Position numbers and translations under genes: made by a program. A stretch of DNA of 64,000 bases from Lepraria neglecta. Its lineage: Eukaryota > Ascomycota > Lecanoromycetes > Lecanorales > Stereocaulaceae. Under the pieces are notes generated by a model. The model saw nothing but the letters and a program-made list of their open reading frames with translations. It did no database searches and was not told where the DNA came from. Positions 1-9,799 of the stretch are shown here, piece by piece; within the stretch, counting starts at the first letter, position 1, and the number at the start of each line of letters is the position of its first letter. The stretch spans positions 1,240,001 to 1,304,000 of the forward strand of contig CM065649.1 in the NCBI GenBank assembly GCA_033220425.1, given 5' to 3'.

Positions 1-214
1 ATCAGGTCATTCTAGAGAGAAGAAATGCTCATTCAATGCCCGAATTTCGGTCGAGAGCCCAAGCTTATGTTTTCATGGCGGCTTCTATCGTGTGTGCTGC
101 TCTATCAACGATTGAAAACCTCCGCGACCCTCTTCCCAACCTCCTCCCTTGCCCACTCTCCAACATGCTTGACGACTTGATTCCAAAGGCTCCAGGTTTC
201 CCCTTCCTCGCCAT

Positions 215-700
215 CTATTTTTCCGTCGGCTCGCCAAGCTGCATCACCATCTTCTTCACCACATTGCTCCTTAAGATCTCCTTCGGCACATCCTCGTACG
301 CCGCATCTCCCTGCCCATCCATTCCATCATCAAGTACTTTCACGACGAAGGCGTCCCCGAAGCAGTGATCTCCGACGTGCTTGTTGGGTTCCAGATGCGC
401 GTCGGCCAGGGATCGGAAGAGGTAGTATTTGCCGTTCAAGCTCGATATCGTGGAGCCTTCAACTTTCATGGGTGTTGCAATCCGGCGTTCCCAGCCTTCG
501 AGACCCCAGTATCTGTGGAAGTCGGGGTGGTGGCCGAGTTCGGAGTTCGGGGCATTTTCTTCGAGGGAGACGGTCTTGATGTGGATCATATGAAATTCGT
601 AGCCATCGGATGGGATGACGAGGACTCTGATGTGGCGTCCCATCACTGAGCTGGGTAAAGGGTGTGTGTCTTTTGTGATCGGAGTCAGCGTATCAGGCAT
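215..700 (-). CDS. Hypothetical protein, 161 codons at most
   Basis: I do not recognise the family. The frame gives a compact, acidic, soluble protein with no signal peptide or membrane segment. The start is uncertain. The first ATG (700) gives MPDTL, while an internal ATG at 643 (MGRHIRVLV) leads straight into a beta-strand-like stretch. A reverse-strand GTAAGT donor at 725-730, just upstream, and a TATAAAA at 821-827 suggest a 5' UTR or first exon with an intron, so the first coding exon may be incomplete here. The reverse frame is chosen over the overlapping forward ORFs because its composition is protein-like, but no homology supports it. Confidence 0.45.
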   Translation of the reverse strand: MPDTLTPITKDTHPLPSSVMGRHIRVLVIPSDGYEFHMIHIKTVSLEENAPNSELGHHPDFHRYWGLEGWERRIATPMKVEGSTISSLNGKYYLFRSLADAHLEPNKHVGDHCFGDAFVVKVLDDGMDGQGDAAYEDVPKEILRSNVVKKMVMQLGEPTEK

Positions 701-820
701 GTCTGATACTCAAAATGCGCAGCACTTACTCCAGAATCTGGTTGTGTTGCTGAAACTTTAGAAAGTGAGCCAGGGGTTTCGTGGCTACAAGAAAGAAGGC
801 AGACAAGAAGTGGTACCCCA

Positions 821-827
821 TTTTATA
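821..827 (-). promoter_or_regulatory. TATA-like box
   Basis: TATAAAA on the reverse strand, about 120 nt upstream of the first ATG of the preceding gene, in the right orientation for a core promoter. It is a single motif match and therefore weak. Confidence 0.3.
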
Positions 828-829
828 TC

Positions 830-1904
830 CACCGTTGTCATGATTGGGACGCTGCTGGATCCACCCGTAAGGCTGCAACGGTGCCTTACCACGTAGCCGC
901 CAGCTATTTCAGGAGAACCCGAGCCAATGGAAATAGTAGAAAAAACAAGGCATCAAACAAGAGACCGGAAAGATGGAGCAATGACACCATGGGGGAAAAA
1001 TTGGAGTGTCGCTTATCCGGAAGCAAGTGGGAATGGCGGAAGTTGGGTAGCGTTGGTTGCAAAAAGATTTGCTTTACTCCTATCAAATCCAGCACACCTC
1101 ACACATTCTCAAAACTTGCAAGCCTAATACTTGATGGTACTCTTCAAACCGTTAAACTTTTTCTAGCAGCGCTGTTAGAAGTCACTGCTCGCATTCGCAA
1201 AAGGTCTTGAGCCACCATCAAGAGGCAGTGCCTGAGAGAGGCTCAGATGTTAGGGGAAATTCATAACGATCATCGCAAAGTTCGTCCTCGAAACCATTCT
1301 CATTGATGCTCCATTATTGTAGGCGAAATGAGCTTGAGCTCGGTCAGCTATGAATTTGTTCAAGATCTAGGCGAGGTATGTTAGAGTGGATGATCATTTC
1401 CTTAGTATATACCGTGGGAGGAGGTTGAAGGATTTGACGTACCTTTCAGTGGTTATCACCAAAATGTTTAAGTAAATCAGATATCGCACATCAGAAGCGT
1501 CAACAAGATTACCAACGAAGCTCCGCATAATTCTTGAGAGGATCCGGCCTTGTATAGAAGAGAGCTTGCAATCGGCTATATAGGAGACTAGCCCAGTAGA
1601 GACTGCGACCTCTCTATCCTGAAAGCGCCAACAAAATCGAAACAGAATTTTTTGGAGCTCTTAAAATACTGATTTGGAATAAAAGGCAGCTCCGGACTTG
1701 GCAGTATCAGAGGTCGATTGAGTGGGGATTGTTGTTTCTATATTTCACTTCTCTGGACTTGTCAATGGAACTGCGAAGCAAGCTCTTCGAGACCATTAAA
1801 CCATCGATTCTGGTTGACTCCCAAATGTCGAGACCTGCAAACAAGACTGCTAAACATCTCCCAACTGTGCTTTGTGATACAAACAGAGCCAAAAGCGCCC
1901 TCAA
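830..1904. other. No supported gene
   Basis: Only short overlapping ORFs on both strands, none with recognisable composition or splice context. I see no repeats in it. Confidence 0.5.
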
Positions 1905-2620
1905 TCAGTCTGGCAAATGTGCCAGAACAAATCTCGCGCCTGCCATACGAAGCGCTTCCTCCAGTCCATGAAGATTACGGCACCGCTCGCAAACCATGCA
2001 CAAACCCCCATTATGCGAGCTTCGAGCCGTGAGGATCTTTATCAAGCTGACCGGGACGTCCTCGTCACAGAGAGCACACTTCGAAGTTTCCTCCAAAGTC
2101 TACACCTTCAAGTCAAAGATCCCATTCATGATCGCTCCCAATATCTTAATGACCTGCTTCATGCTAGGTGGATTGCTAATGCCGACTTCACGGGCTACTT
2201 CAGCGCGGATGTCGATTGCACCAGGGTGAGTGAATAGGTTAAGGTTGATCCATCGCGCCTTGGTCTCGTTGATGGCGCCACCTTCATCGATGATTTTGAA
2301 CATGTTGTTCAGGAGATGGGCGAAATCGAGGTCGTGAATAGAAGGCTTGATGAAGATTAGGGCCTCACGGGATGAAGACCCTGTTGTTTCGATTAGTCTC
2401 GGAATTTAGTGAGAGAAGTATCGAGTAGCTAATGTACCGATTGGCCAGGCATCACAGCGAACCATAATAGGAATTAAAGTATCACCTTCGTCTTCTGATG
2501 GATTCGTATAAGTCCAATAAAAGTTGACGAGTGGTTGGAGGCGGAATCGACTGTAAAGGTATGGACAAAGTTGATCAAGTCGGCGAGGGAACCAAAGGTG
2601 TGATCTAGGGAAACTCCAGG
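1905..2620 (-). pseudogene. Decayed paralog of the 3209-3922 gene (CxxC family of unknown function)
   Basis: Reverse-strand reading gives the same protein as the gene at 3209-3922. Both have a helical N-terminal part, then DTLIPI...DAWPIG, an intron at the same codon (donor GTACAT, acceptor CAACAG, phase 1), then ALIFIKPS and NNMFKIIDEGGA, and a C-terminal CALC...CMVC segment. This copy is broken twice. A frameshift lies just before the DTLIPI block, and there is an in-frame TAG at 2100-2102 just before TLEETSKCALC, where the paralog has a glutamate codon. A CxxC-x(n)-CxxC arrangement would suit a small zinc-binding module, but that is inference. The two copies diverge from a gap of about 0.5 kb. 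The function is unknown. Confidence 0.65.
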
Positions 2621-2685
2621 CGAGAGGGTAATGTCGAGAGGGTAATGTCGAGAGGGTAATGTCGAGAGGGTAATGTCGAGAGGGG
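2621..2685. repeat. 14-bp tandem repeat, four copies plus a partial
   Basis: The unit CGAGAGGGTAATGT is repeated head to tail four times without a mismatch and runs into a G-rich partial copy. It sits at the 5' end of the decayed reverse-strand paralog. Because 14 is not a multiple of three, the expansion cannot have kept a reading frame, so it lies in a non-coding leader or arose after decay. Confidence 0.9.
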
Positions 2686-3208
2686 GGATGTGATTAGGAT
2701 ATGCTATCTTTCTTGATTGTGTGGGTGATTGGAGTTGTTACAGATGAGTTTTGGAGTTGGTTGCGAGTTGATGTGTAGAGCAATGGGGATAATACTTGGT
2801 TCGGGAAAGGTGGCCAAATGAATCGATATTGGATGGTTTTTCCTTTGTATCCCAGCTGATTAGTGCCTAGACAGAGAAACACTTACAGACTCCAGTGGGC
2901 TTCTGCCTTATTCTTTGAAGAACCTAAGGGTTAACCCAGGCAGACTGGACTCCTCTCCTTCTAAAGCATGCTGTTAGCCATGAATATCCAAGTGTGGTTC
3001 TCAGTCTGGGTGTATATTCCGGCACAAGGTCCAAGTGAAATCTCATAGAGATGATGCAATTGTCCTATGACAGATCCAGAATGTTCCAGTGATCTTCATC
3101 GAGAGGTATCCATAGTCTAGTCCCCTCCTTTCTTCACGAACGCTTTTCACCAACACACTTCTCACATATTTCCCACCCCTTTTTCGAAAACTCGTCGAAC
3201 TTGACAAC

Positions 3209-3922
3209 ATGACTAATCAGCCTACGCTGCCAGGTGGCGTGCCCGAGATGCGCCCATGTGGTCTCTCAACCAGCATGCTCATTGAGCATATTAACAACTT
3301 GGCCATCCTGAGCGCCGTCAATCGTCCATCTCGCCCGATTTATGCAGGTAGAGTCCTCAAAAACGATAGTAAACCCGACACACTCATTCCTGTGATATTC
3401 CGCCGCGATGCCTGGCCAATGGGTATGTTTTTTACTTATTCTATTTGTGCAAGCAGAGGCTAAGCACATATCAACAGGCTCCAAATCCTGTCACGCACTT
3501 CTATGCATCGATCCGACCGCTCCGCTCCATCTCATCGGATCTGTTCTCAATGACATCTTCAAAGTCATCGAGGTAGGCGGCGTCATCAAGAGGCTGCACC
3601 CCCATTGGTACACAGATAACCCCTACACTTCTCAGGACCAGGATGCTGTTGCCGCACGCGCTCATATATCTCACGACATTGGTGGTGTACCCATTGATCC
3701 CAATTCGGTCGAGCACCTCATACGACTCTTGGAGAGACCATGAACAAGGTATCCGATATAGAGTTCGAAACTCTGGAGGGTTTTGCAATGTGCCTCGAAT
3801 GCGAAGAGAAGCAGCCTATCAACGACGCATTCCTCCAATCGGTGCACACCAAAGTCAACTCAGAGGACATCTTTTGCGCCAAATGTAGCGTGAGGTTGGG
3901 GCTGGCGACCGCTGCTACTTGA
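3209..3922 (+). pseudogene. CxxC-family protein of unknown function, one frame break
   Basis: Exon 1 is 3209-3422 (ATG in ACAACATGAC context). The intron is 3423-3477, with donor GTATGT, branch GCTAAGC and acceptor CAACAG. Exon 2 starts at 3478. The spliced frame runs through DAWPMG-SKS, ALLCIDPT and NDIFKVIEVGG, then stops at 3743. The homologous continuation MNKVSDIEF...CLEC...CAKC lies in another frame at 3740-3922. Against the reverse-strand paralog, this copy lacks one nucleotide just before MNKV. Either it is a recently broken gene, or it ends at 3743 and has lost its CxxC tail, or the assembly has an error. No known domain is recognised. Confidence 0.6.
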
Positions 3923-4473
3923 GTATAGGTTGCTGGCCGAGCTGGGAGCTGTTTAGCATGGCAGTATGATGAGTGGGTGCTGGACTGGACCAAGAGGGTT
4001 TCGAGCAGGGGTTGGTTGTTTTGCTGGTCTAGCTTCATCAATAGAAATACAAACAACGCTATTGAAGGGCCTGAGAATACCTCATTTGAACATTGATAGA
4101 GCTGAGACCCAGCCGTAAATGGAATCCGTTGACCAGACTTTAATGTGTCTGAGGTTGTTGAAGATCACAATAATTTTCAATACCAACGAAGCAAGAGCTT
4201 TGATGCAACCACATAAGGGCGTAATCAAATAAGGAGTATTGCTTGTGAACCTCATCCCAGCCACGAAAGCCCGTAATGTTCAAGAAGATCGAGCGCGTAA
4301 TGGATTATGACTAAGATATATAGATGAGTCAGATGGATCGAAGACGGCGGGAGAAAATCATCAGCTATCTCACTGTATTCCGTGAACCTCACTTACCGGT
4401 GAATGAGCAGCGTTTGACATTCTAACAGCTTCCACGCTCTTTTGATCACGAAAAACACAAGCAGAAGCAGTGA
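3923..4473. other. No supported gene
   Basis: Short ORFs only. A reverse ORF at 4082-4264 has a leucine/isoleucine-rich composition but no start context, splice signals or recognisable family. Confidence 0.45.
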
Positions 4474-5086
4474 TCATCCGCTGCCAGCTTTCCATTCAAT
4501 GTTTATATTCTCAGTGAAGTCGCAGTTAAGAGAATTTCGCCATTCCAATCGCTCCTGCAGCCAGAGTCGTATATCTACGCTGTTGTCTTCCTGGAGAAAG
4601 TTGACCCTTTGAAATACAAGAGCATCGGGCATGTCGTAATTGCGGCAGCGTCAGTCCATGTAGTAGGTTGGGCCTTGCAAACTCACATGTTTCAAGCGTC
4701 CATAATGTTCCGAACCGGGTACGGAAGATGCACTGAAGTGTTTGCCTTCCCACATGTTCCGAAACAAATATCTCCTCCTTTCGTCCCCCGACTCCCCAAC
4801 CTGCTCATTCTCCTCCCAAATCAGCGCCCGCCATATTCCTAAGCACCCTAGGCAGAATGGTAGTCCTACCCAGCAGCAATTCTATGCTAGCGCCGATGAA
4901 AAACTGGATTTTCTTATCTTGGCCTTCGCATATGTCACTCAACATACCGAACCGAAACATGCTGTCAAGATCCCTCGCCAGCCTCGAGATGTTCATCCGG
5001 CGACTCGCCAATGGCTCCGAGACCAGCAGTATCTCCCGCTTCAGAGCCTCTGACGGGACCTCGTTCTCCCTAGGTAATTTATTCAA
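4474..5086 (-). pseudogene. Decayed fungal hypothetical gene
   Basis: The reverse strand keeps stretches of protein in shifting frames: LARDLDSMFRFGMLSDICEG and IELLLGRTTILPR in one, then IWRALIWEENEQ and RRRYLFRNMWEGKHF in another. After an apparent intron (GTGAGT to TTTCAAAG) come VNFLQEDNSVDIRLWLQERL and a stop at 4474-4476. The frame changes near the ILPR/IWRA junction without usable splice sites, and upstream (5100-5450) the same strand is full of stops. I read this as the degraded C-terminal part of a conserved ascomycete protein of unknown function. Family recognition is from memory and moderate at best. Confidence 0.45.
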
Positions 5087-7354
5087 TGTACTAGAATCTA
5101 TTCAATGGAGAACACCTAGTACCGATTCCATTCCGCAGCGTCTGGCCTCCGGACGCAGGTTCTCGTCATGTTACCATCTGGATGAGGCCATCCACTTCGA
5201 ATGCTGTCTTCTTAAACATACTCAAGGATGTTTTCTAGATTCACGAGAACTCAGGCGCGATTCAGAGCATAACAGCCACGTGGGATCAGCGGTCCACGTT
5301 TGTCAGCGGCGAGCGGGCTCCATTCGAGCTGGTAGCTAGTTCGATACACCTGAACCTCGGGAGTATTACGGAGTCGAATTTTGGCTGGATTTAAGCAAAA
5401 TCATTATAGGTTGATATTGAAAGCGCCCGTGAAATCCACAGCGTTTTCCTGTATAGTTGCTTGTTAGCGTAGGTAGCTATGCAACAAAGAGACAGAAGCA
5501 GACTCCGACATTACCAAACACTTCCAAGACCTTCTGCAACCTCTCTATCATACAAAACACCCTCCATACCAAACCCTCACCAAATCCACCAACATGGCAA
5601 CCGCTCCCACTCCTCCAACATCCCCGCCTCGGCCCCCTCAAACTCGTCCTCAACGATCTCCGCCTTTGCACCAGCGGATCCGCTCTCCACGGTTCATCAA
5701 AATTCATGGGCACCGTCACATCAACCTATTGGGGCGATCCCACCGACACTCTAGTCCCCACCATAGTCCGCTGTACCTGGCCACGCAAATCACAGCCGGC
5801 ACGCACTCCTCTGGATCAAGCCTTCAATCCCAGACAAAGTCTTCAGCTATATCTTCAGCCGCACAATCCAAGGTGCTTGAGATGGGCTGCGCTATTAGGC
5901 GAGCTGATATCTTTTGGGGGGCCGTGATCCCGTATACCATTCCCGTAAGTGCACTTTGAAGGCTCGTCACCTCCTATTCCGGCAATTCATCGCTCCCGAG
6001 GACTGTTTCCCCGCACAAGCTCTGCTCTGAAATAGCTCTTGGCCCCCTATACTTTGCTCGGGGTGTATTTCCTCTGTCAAGAACTATGCTCTCAGCCAGC
6101 CCTTCGTGCCATGACGCTTGCTTCCGAAACTCATATTCTGACAAAAACCTGTTTCTCAAACTGACTCCGAAAATCATTTCGGCCGAAGCGGCGGCGGTGC
6201 GCCTGACCAATTTCCCAGCCGAGAATCTCCACATGCTGGGTAGGGCGATGAATGGTCTGTTCCAAGTGACTGTGCAGCCAATAGCGGAGGCGACCAAATG
6301 CAAGCTTTGTCCAAGCCCAATTCCCAGAACGTCGGAATTGAAGGCGGTCATGCGCCAGATGCCTAACGGAATGGTGAATGTGTGCTAGAGATGTTGTGAC
6401 CGACTTGGCCAGGGGTAGGCGATGGAAATGGCTGGATTCAGAGAGCTTCTAAAGGTTCCCGGAGCAGAGATCTTGATGATGAAGAGAGATTATGGACTTT
6501 GAGGTGGGTTTGACAAGGGCAAATTGTGGGTGCGTACACTGCTCATGACGTAGATAGATGAGGCATTGTCTGATAGATTAAAGCTGTGATGGGATCAGTT
6601 GTAATTTGGGGAGAGCGGCGATTGGAAAGGACGGATAAGGTTGCGAGCTTGGATTGATACAATAACCGGGCAGGGAAGTGGGGATGCGCTGGAATGGCAC
6701 CATGGTAAAGCATAGAACTGCATAGACAAAACTTCAACATGCCAACAGAGTTGCTGTGTAACGCTCAACGGGAGGCGAGATCCGCTTCCCTTTTGCTCCT
6801 TCAAGCAGGCACAGAACCTAATCAGCATGTACTCCAGCCAAATACGCGATGACTCCTGCTCCTCGAAGCTGCAAAGCCAACTTGTCCGTCCCCTGGGCCT
6901 ACAATTGTCCCGATGTTCAGCCGGAGTCGAGAAGCATTGTTGCTTTTCATGTCGATCAAGTGTAATGCATGGCCAGCACCCTAGACATCGAAAATCTTCA
7001 TTCCTCTTTCTACACATGCTCGCAACTGAAATACATTTCTCTCATGCTTTGTCATGCCAGCCACTCACAAAAATCCCCTTCAATCAACCCTCGTCAGACG
7101 CTTCCTTTTCCTTTTCCCAGCCCCTCATACATATCCTCATGCTTCACAGAAGACAAAACTCTCCCTATCAAATCAGATACACCAGAATGCTAATTAAGCG
7201 TTAAGCTCGTCTCTCTGTAAAGTTGGTGTTGGTACAATGTAATGACTAATCATCGTAAGAAACAAATGTAGTGTCTTGTTTTCCTGGTATCCGCTGGCTG
7301 ATGCTCGCAAATAAAACGCCATGCTCTTCTCATGCAAAAGGAGAATCCGTCTCA
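5087..7354. other. No firmly supported gene; weak spliced frame near 5594
   Basis: A forward ATG at 5594 in good context (CCAACATGG), after an A/C-rich leader, opens a 118-codon proline/arginine-rich frame ending at a GTAAGT donor (5947). No second exon could be linked with confidence. Opposed ORFs at 5974-6351 (reverse) and 6086-6388 (forward) overlap, and neither has a recognisable domain. 6400-7354 holds only short ORFs, partly the 3' flank of the Kelch gene. Confidence 0.35.
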
Positions 7355-9799
7355 TTAAGGGCCATAAGGAAAGTGATTGTTGCCTCGCTCCGCACTCGTC
7401 CCCAGGTTCAGCCAGCTCATGTCTTCCGTCTGGCTGCTGCCTCGTCCCCTCGCTCCCAAGTCTTCCTTTCTCCGCGGGAATGTCCGGACTTGGCTTGCGC
7501 CGTAGTCGGGTAGTCTGCCGGTGCCTGCGGCAGGTACATCTCTCATCCGCCCGCTAGGTGTGCGAACGAAGTCCTTGGAAGCTATGTTGCGCAATCCTCT
7601 GTCGGGCTCGTTGGCTGTTGACGATGGTTGAACTACTTGGCTGTTGTTGGCGGAAAGTTTCTGGCTGCTGGGGACAGTAGGAAAATTCGGTATTCGTACA
7701 CGCTCTCCAGGATGAACATATCCTGCGCTATAGACGCTGCTAACTCGTGGATCTGTCGCCTCGCTTTGCCGTTCACTGCCTGCACCAACCGGAGACCAGG
7801 AGTACTGCCCGTCACTGTGTGAGTGACGCGCATATTCGTCCTCTTCGTCGATGTCGGAGACGAGAGTCGATGGTGTGGGAGGTCCGTTGTCCGGCGTCGG
7901 GCTTGCACCATGTGTGAGCGCAAGGCCTAGACCTGGGCGTGGGAATCCTGTCGGTGACACGACCTGGGCGTTCGGAGGAAATAGTGAAGGATTTTGAGAG
8001 GCCCGGAAAGCGAGAGGCTCCACTTCGGCGGAGGCGTGTGGATGAGTCGACGAAGCGGTGTAGTCTGATTGACTCTGGCTGTTGGAGAGGTATGTAGCAG
8101 ATCTCGCGTCTTGATCATTACTCTGCCGCGAGGGGTCGAAATCCTGGGTAGTGTTGTTGGCGAAGTACGTGCTCCATCCAGTATCCGTCCTAGGCTCTGT
8201 CCTTGCGTCTGGAGATCCCGTAGCCCTGCTGAAAGACTGGCCGAGAGGAGGAGATGCTCCCAATATAGGTGCTGAGATGAATGGTTGTGATCTATTGTTC
8301 TCTGGAGACTTGGTTCCACGACTCCAGAATGACTTACCACTGCCAGCGCTGTCGCCCTTAGCGTGAAGGAGAACCCGCCTCGACTGTGATGAGGCAGCTC
8401 CTGATCGGTCCACGGGTTTGACTCTTACACTGGCATCTGACTTGTCGGATGCTTTCCGTCTATGATTGCTTCGCCCATCAAAGCTACCGCCGGCTTCCTT
8501 CATGTAATCTGCACCCACATCCGCAAAGTCCATCTCTCCCTTATTGTCAAGGGCGTAGCTGCTATTTTGGCGCTCCCGCTGCTTTTCTCTTCGCTTTCGG
8601 CAATACCGTAGTAGTAAGAGGATAAGGATTAGAAGGATCACGACTCCGAAGACACCGCCCAGAACGCCACCTAGGATAGTGAGAGATTTATTCTTCACAG
8701 CCTTGCCGCTCGCAGCGGCTGCTGCTGACGACGTTGCCGCTGGTGAGCTGGTTATAGACGGGTGCGAGGGCAATGTAGCGCTTGGGCTCGAGCTCGAACT
8801 TGGTTCGTTACCAAAGAATTGATTAGGATCGACCCATTGATTGCCAGTCTGATTGAATATTGCCAAAGGTACTTGGTTGTCTCCTCCTGCTGCTACAACC
8901 AGGCCAGTTATTGGATCTTGCGCGAGGGAGAAGCCGACTCGAGTGTTCTGAGGTGCGAGGGTATTGTTGTAAGCAGGTCTATTCGCTAGTGTCACGTCAC
9001 GTTTCCTCCGTTTTGAAGGATGATGTCTTGATGGTGAGTATGATCTAGCCTTTTTCGAGGATGACAACGTGTTTGTCGCGTTTCTCAGCAGTAGCGTTGA
9101 TAGCTGATTCGGCGACGTGCTCATATCGAATATCTCCAATACCTTGCTGCCGTCGCTACCCTCCAGTATCGTGGCCTGTACCTTCGTTGAGTCTTTCAAA
9201 GGGCTTGGCAGCGACACATTAAGCTGCTGCCATCCTTCTTGTGGTCCAAATGTCCAGAGATGTGTGTTTGTTGGACCACCTCCAAGCATCAACGCGTGTG
9301 TAGTATTCCAAGATATCATTAGTGGATCCATTACTGGCGGCGCGTCGGACTCGAATGCCTGGATGTTGTAAGGAGGAGCGGTTTGGACGACGAATGTCTG
9401 TGAAGAGGGCGCATAGCTGTTGTCCTGATAGCCAGCATACATGAGAACTGAGGACGATTGATTGAGGTATACTGCACCATGTCCTAAGCGGTTCATTGCG
9501 ACTGGGGTGAACGGCGTGTTGGTCTGCCATTTGTTTGTCTGAAACGAGTAGTGCTGCATGCCCTGGTAATTTTGACTCGACGACGATCCTCCCACAACGA
9601 TGAAGGCATCTTGTCCATTGACAGTACCCCGGACGCACGCCGAGCCGTTCGTTGGTACGCCCATGGATAGCTTTGTCCAATCACCCCTATCCTTGAGATC
9701 CAGCGATTGAAACGCATTCACCTGGTACATGTAGAGGATGTCATTGTATATGATCGAGCATTGGTCCTTTAGAGGTACTGGTGGTGTAGGTATGGTCAT
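7355..9799 (-). CDS. Kelch-type beta-propeller protein with one membrane segment
   Basis: Single exon, 814 codons, start in CAACATGAC context. Residues 1-330 form a fungal Kelch/galactose-oxidase-like propeller, opening with CSIIYNDILYMYQVNAFQSL and containing VVGGSSSS, MNRLGHGAVYL, LMLGGGPTNT and GLVVAAGGDNQ blades with several N-x-S/T sites. A Ser/Thr/Ala linker (332-366) leads to one strongly hydrophobic segment (372-399), a basic stop-transfer RYCRKRREKQRER, and a disordered Ser/Pro-rich tail of about 400 residues. There is no N-terminal signal peptide, so the propeller probably crosses the membrane using the internal segment as anchor. The family is widespread in filamentous fungi; its role is unknown, and a cell-surface or wall-sensor role is only inference from the layout. 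Confidence 0.85.
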   Translation of the reverse strand: MTIPTPPVPLKDQCSIIYNDILYMYQVNAFQSLDLKDRGDWTKLSMGVPTNGSACVRGTVNGQDAFIVVGGSSSSQNYQGMQHYSFQTNKWQTNTPFTPVAMNRLGHGAVYLNQSSSVLMYAGYQDNSYAPSSQTFVVQTAPPYNIQAFESDAPPVMDPLMISWNTTHALMLGGGPTNTHLWTFGPQEGWQQLNVSLPSPLKDSTKVQATILEGSDGSKVLEIFDMSTSPNQLSTLLLRNATNTLSSSKKARSYSPSRHHPSKRRKRDVTLANRPAYNNTLAPQNTRVGFSLAQDPITGLVVAAGGDNQVPLAIFNQTGNQWVDPNQFFGNEPSSSSSPSATLPSHPSITSSPAATSSAAAAASGKAVKNKSLTILGGVLGGVFGVVILLILILLLLRYCRKRREKQRERQNSSYALDNKGEMDFADVGADYMKEAGGSFDGRSNHRRKASDKSDASVRVKPVDRSGAASSQSRRVLLHAKGDSAGSGKSFWSRGTKSPENNRSQPFISAPILGASPPLGQSFSRATGSPDARTEPRTDTGWSTYFANNTTQDFDPSRQSNDQDARSATYLSNSQSQSDYTASSTHPHASAEVEPLAFRASQNPSLFPPNAQVVSPTGFPRPGLGLALTHGASPTPDNGPPTPSTLVSDIDEEDEYARHSHSDGQYSWSPVGAGSERQSEATDPRVSSVYSAGYVHPGERVRIPNFPTVPSSQKLSANNSQVVQPSSTANEPDRGLRNIASKDFVRTPSGRMRDVPAAGTGRLPDYGASQVRTFPRRKEDLGARGRGSSQTEDMSWLNLGTSAERGNNHFPYGP

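Noticed and set aside
2621-2685. In-frame DITLS peptide repeat in the reverse-strand paralog
   Set aside because: The DNA unit is 14 bp, so successive copies change frame. Only one copy can read as DITLS.
5974-6388. Genes on both strands (reverse 125 codons, forward 100 codons)
   Set aside because: They overlap almost completely, neither has a recognisable domain, and both may be chance or remnants.
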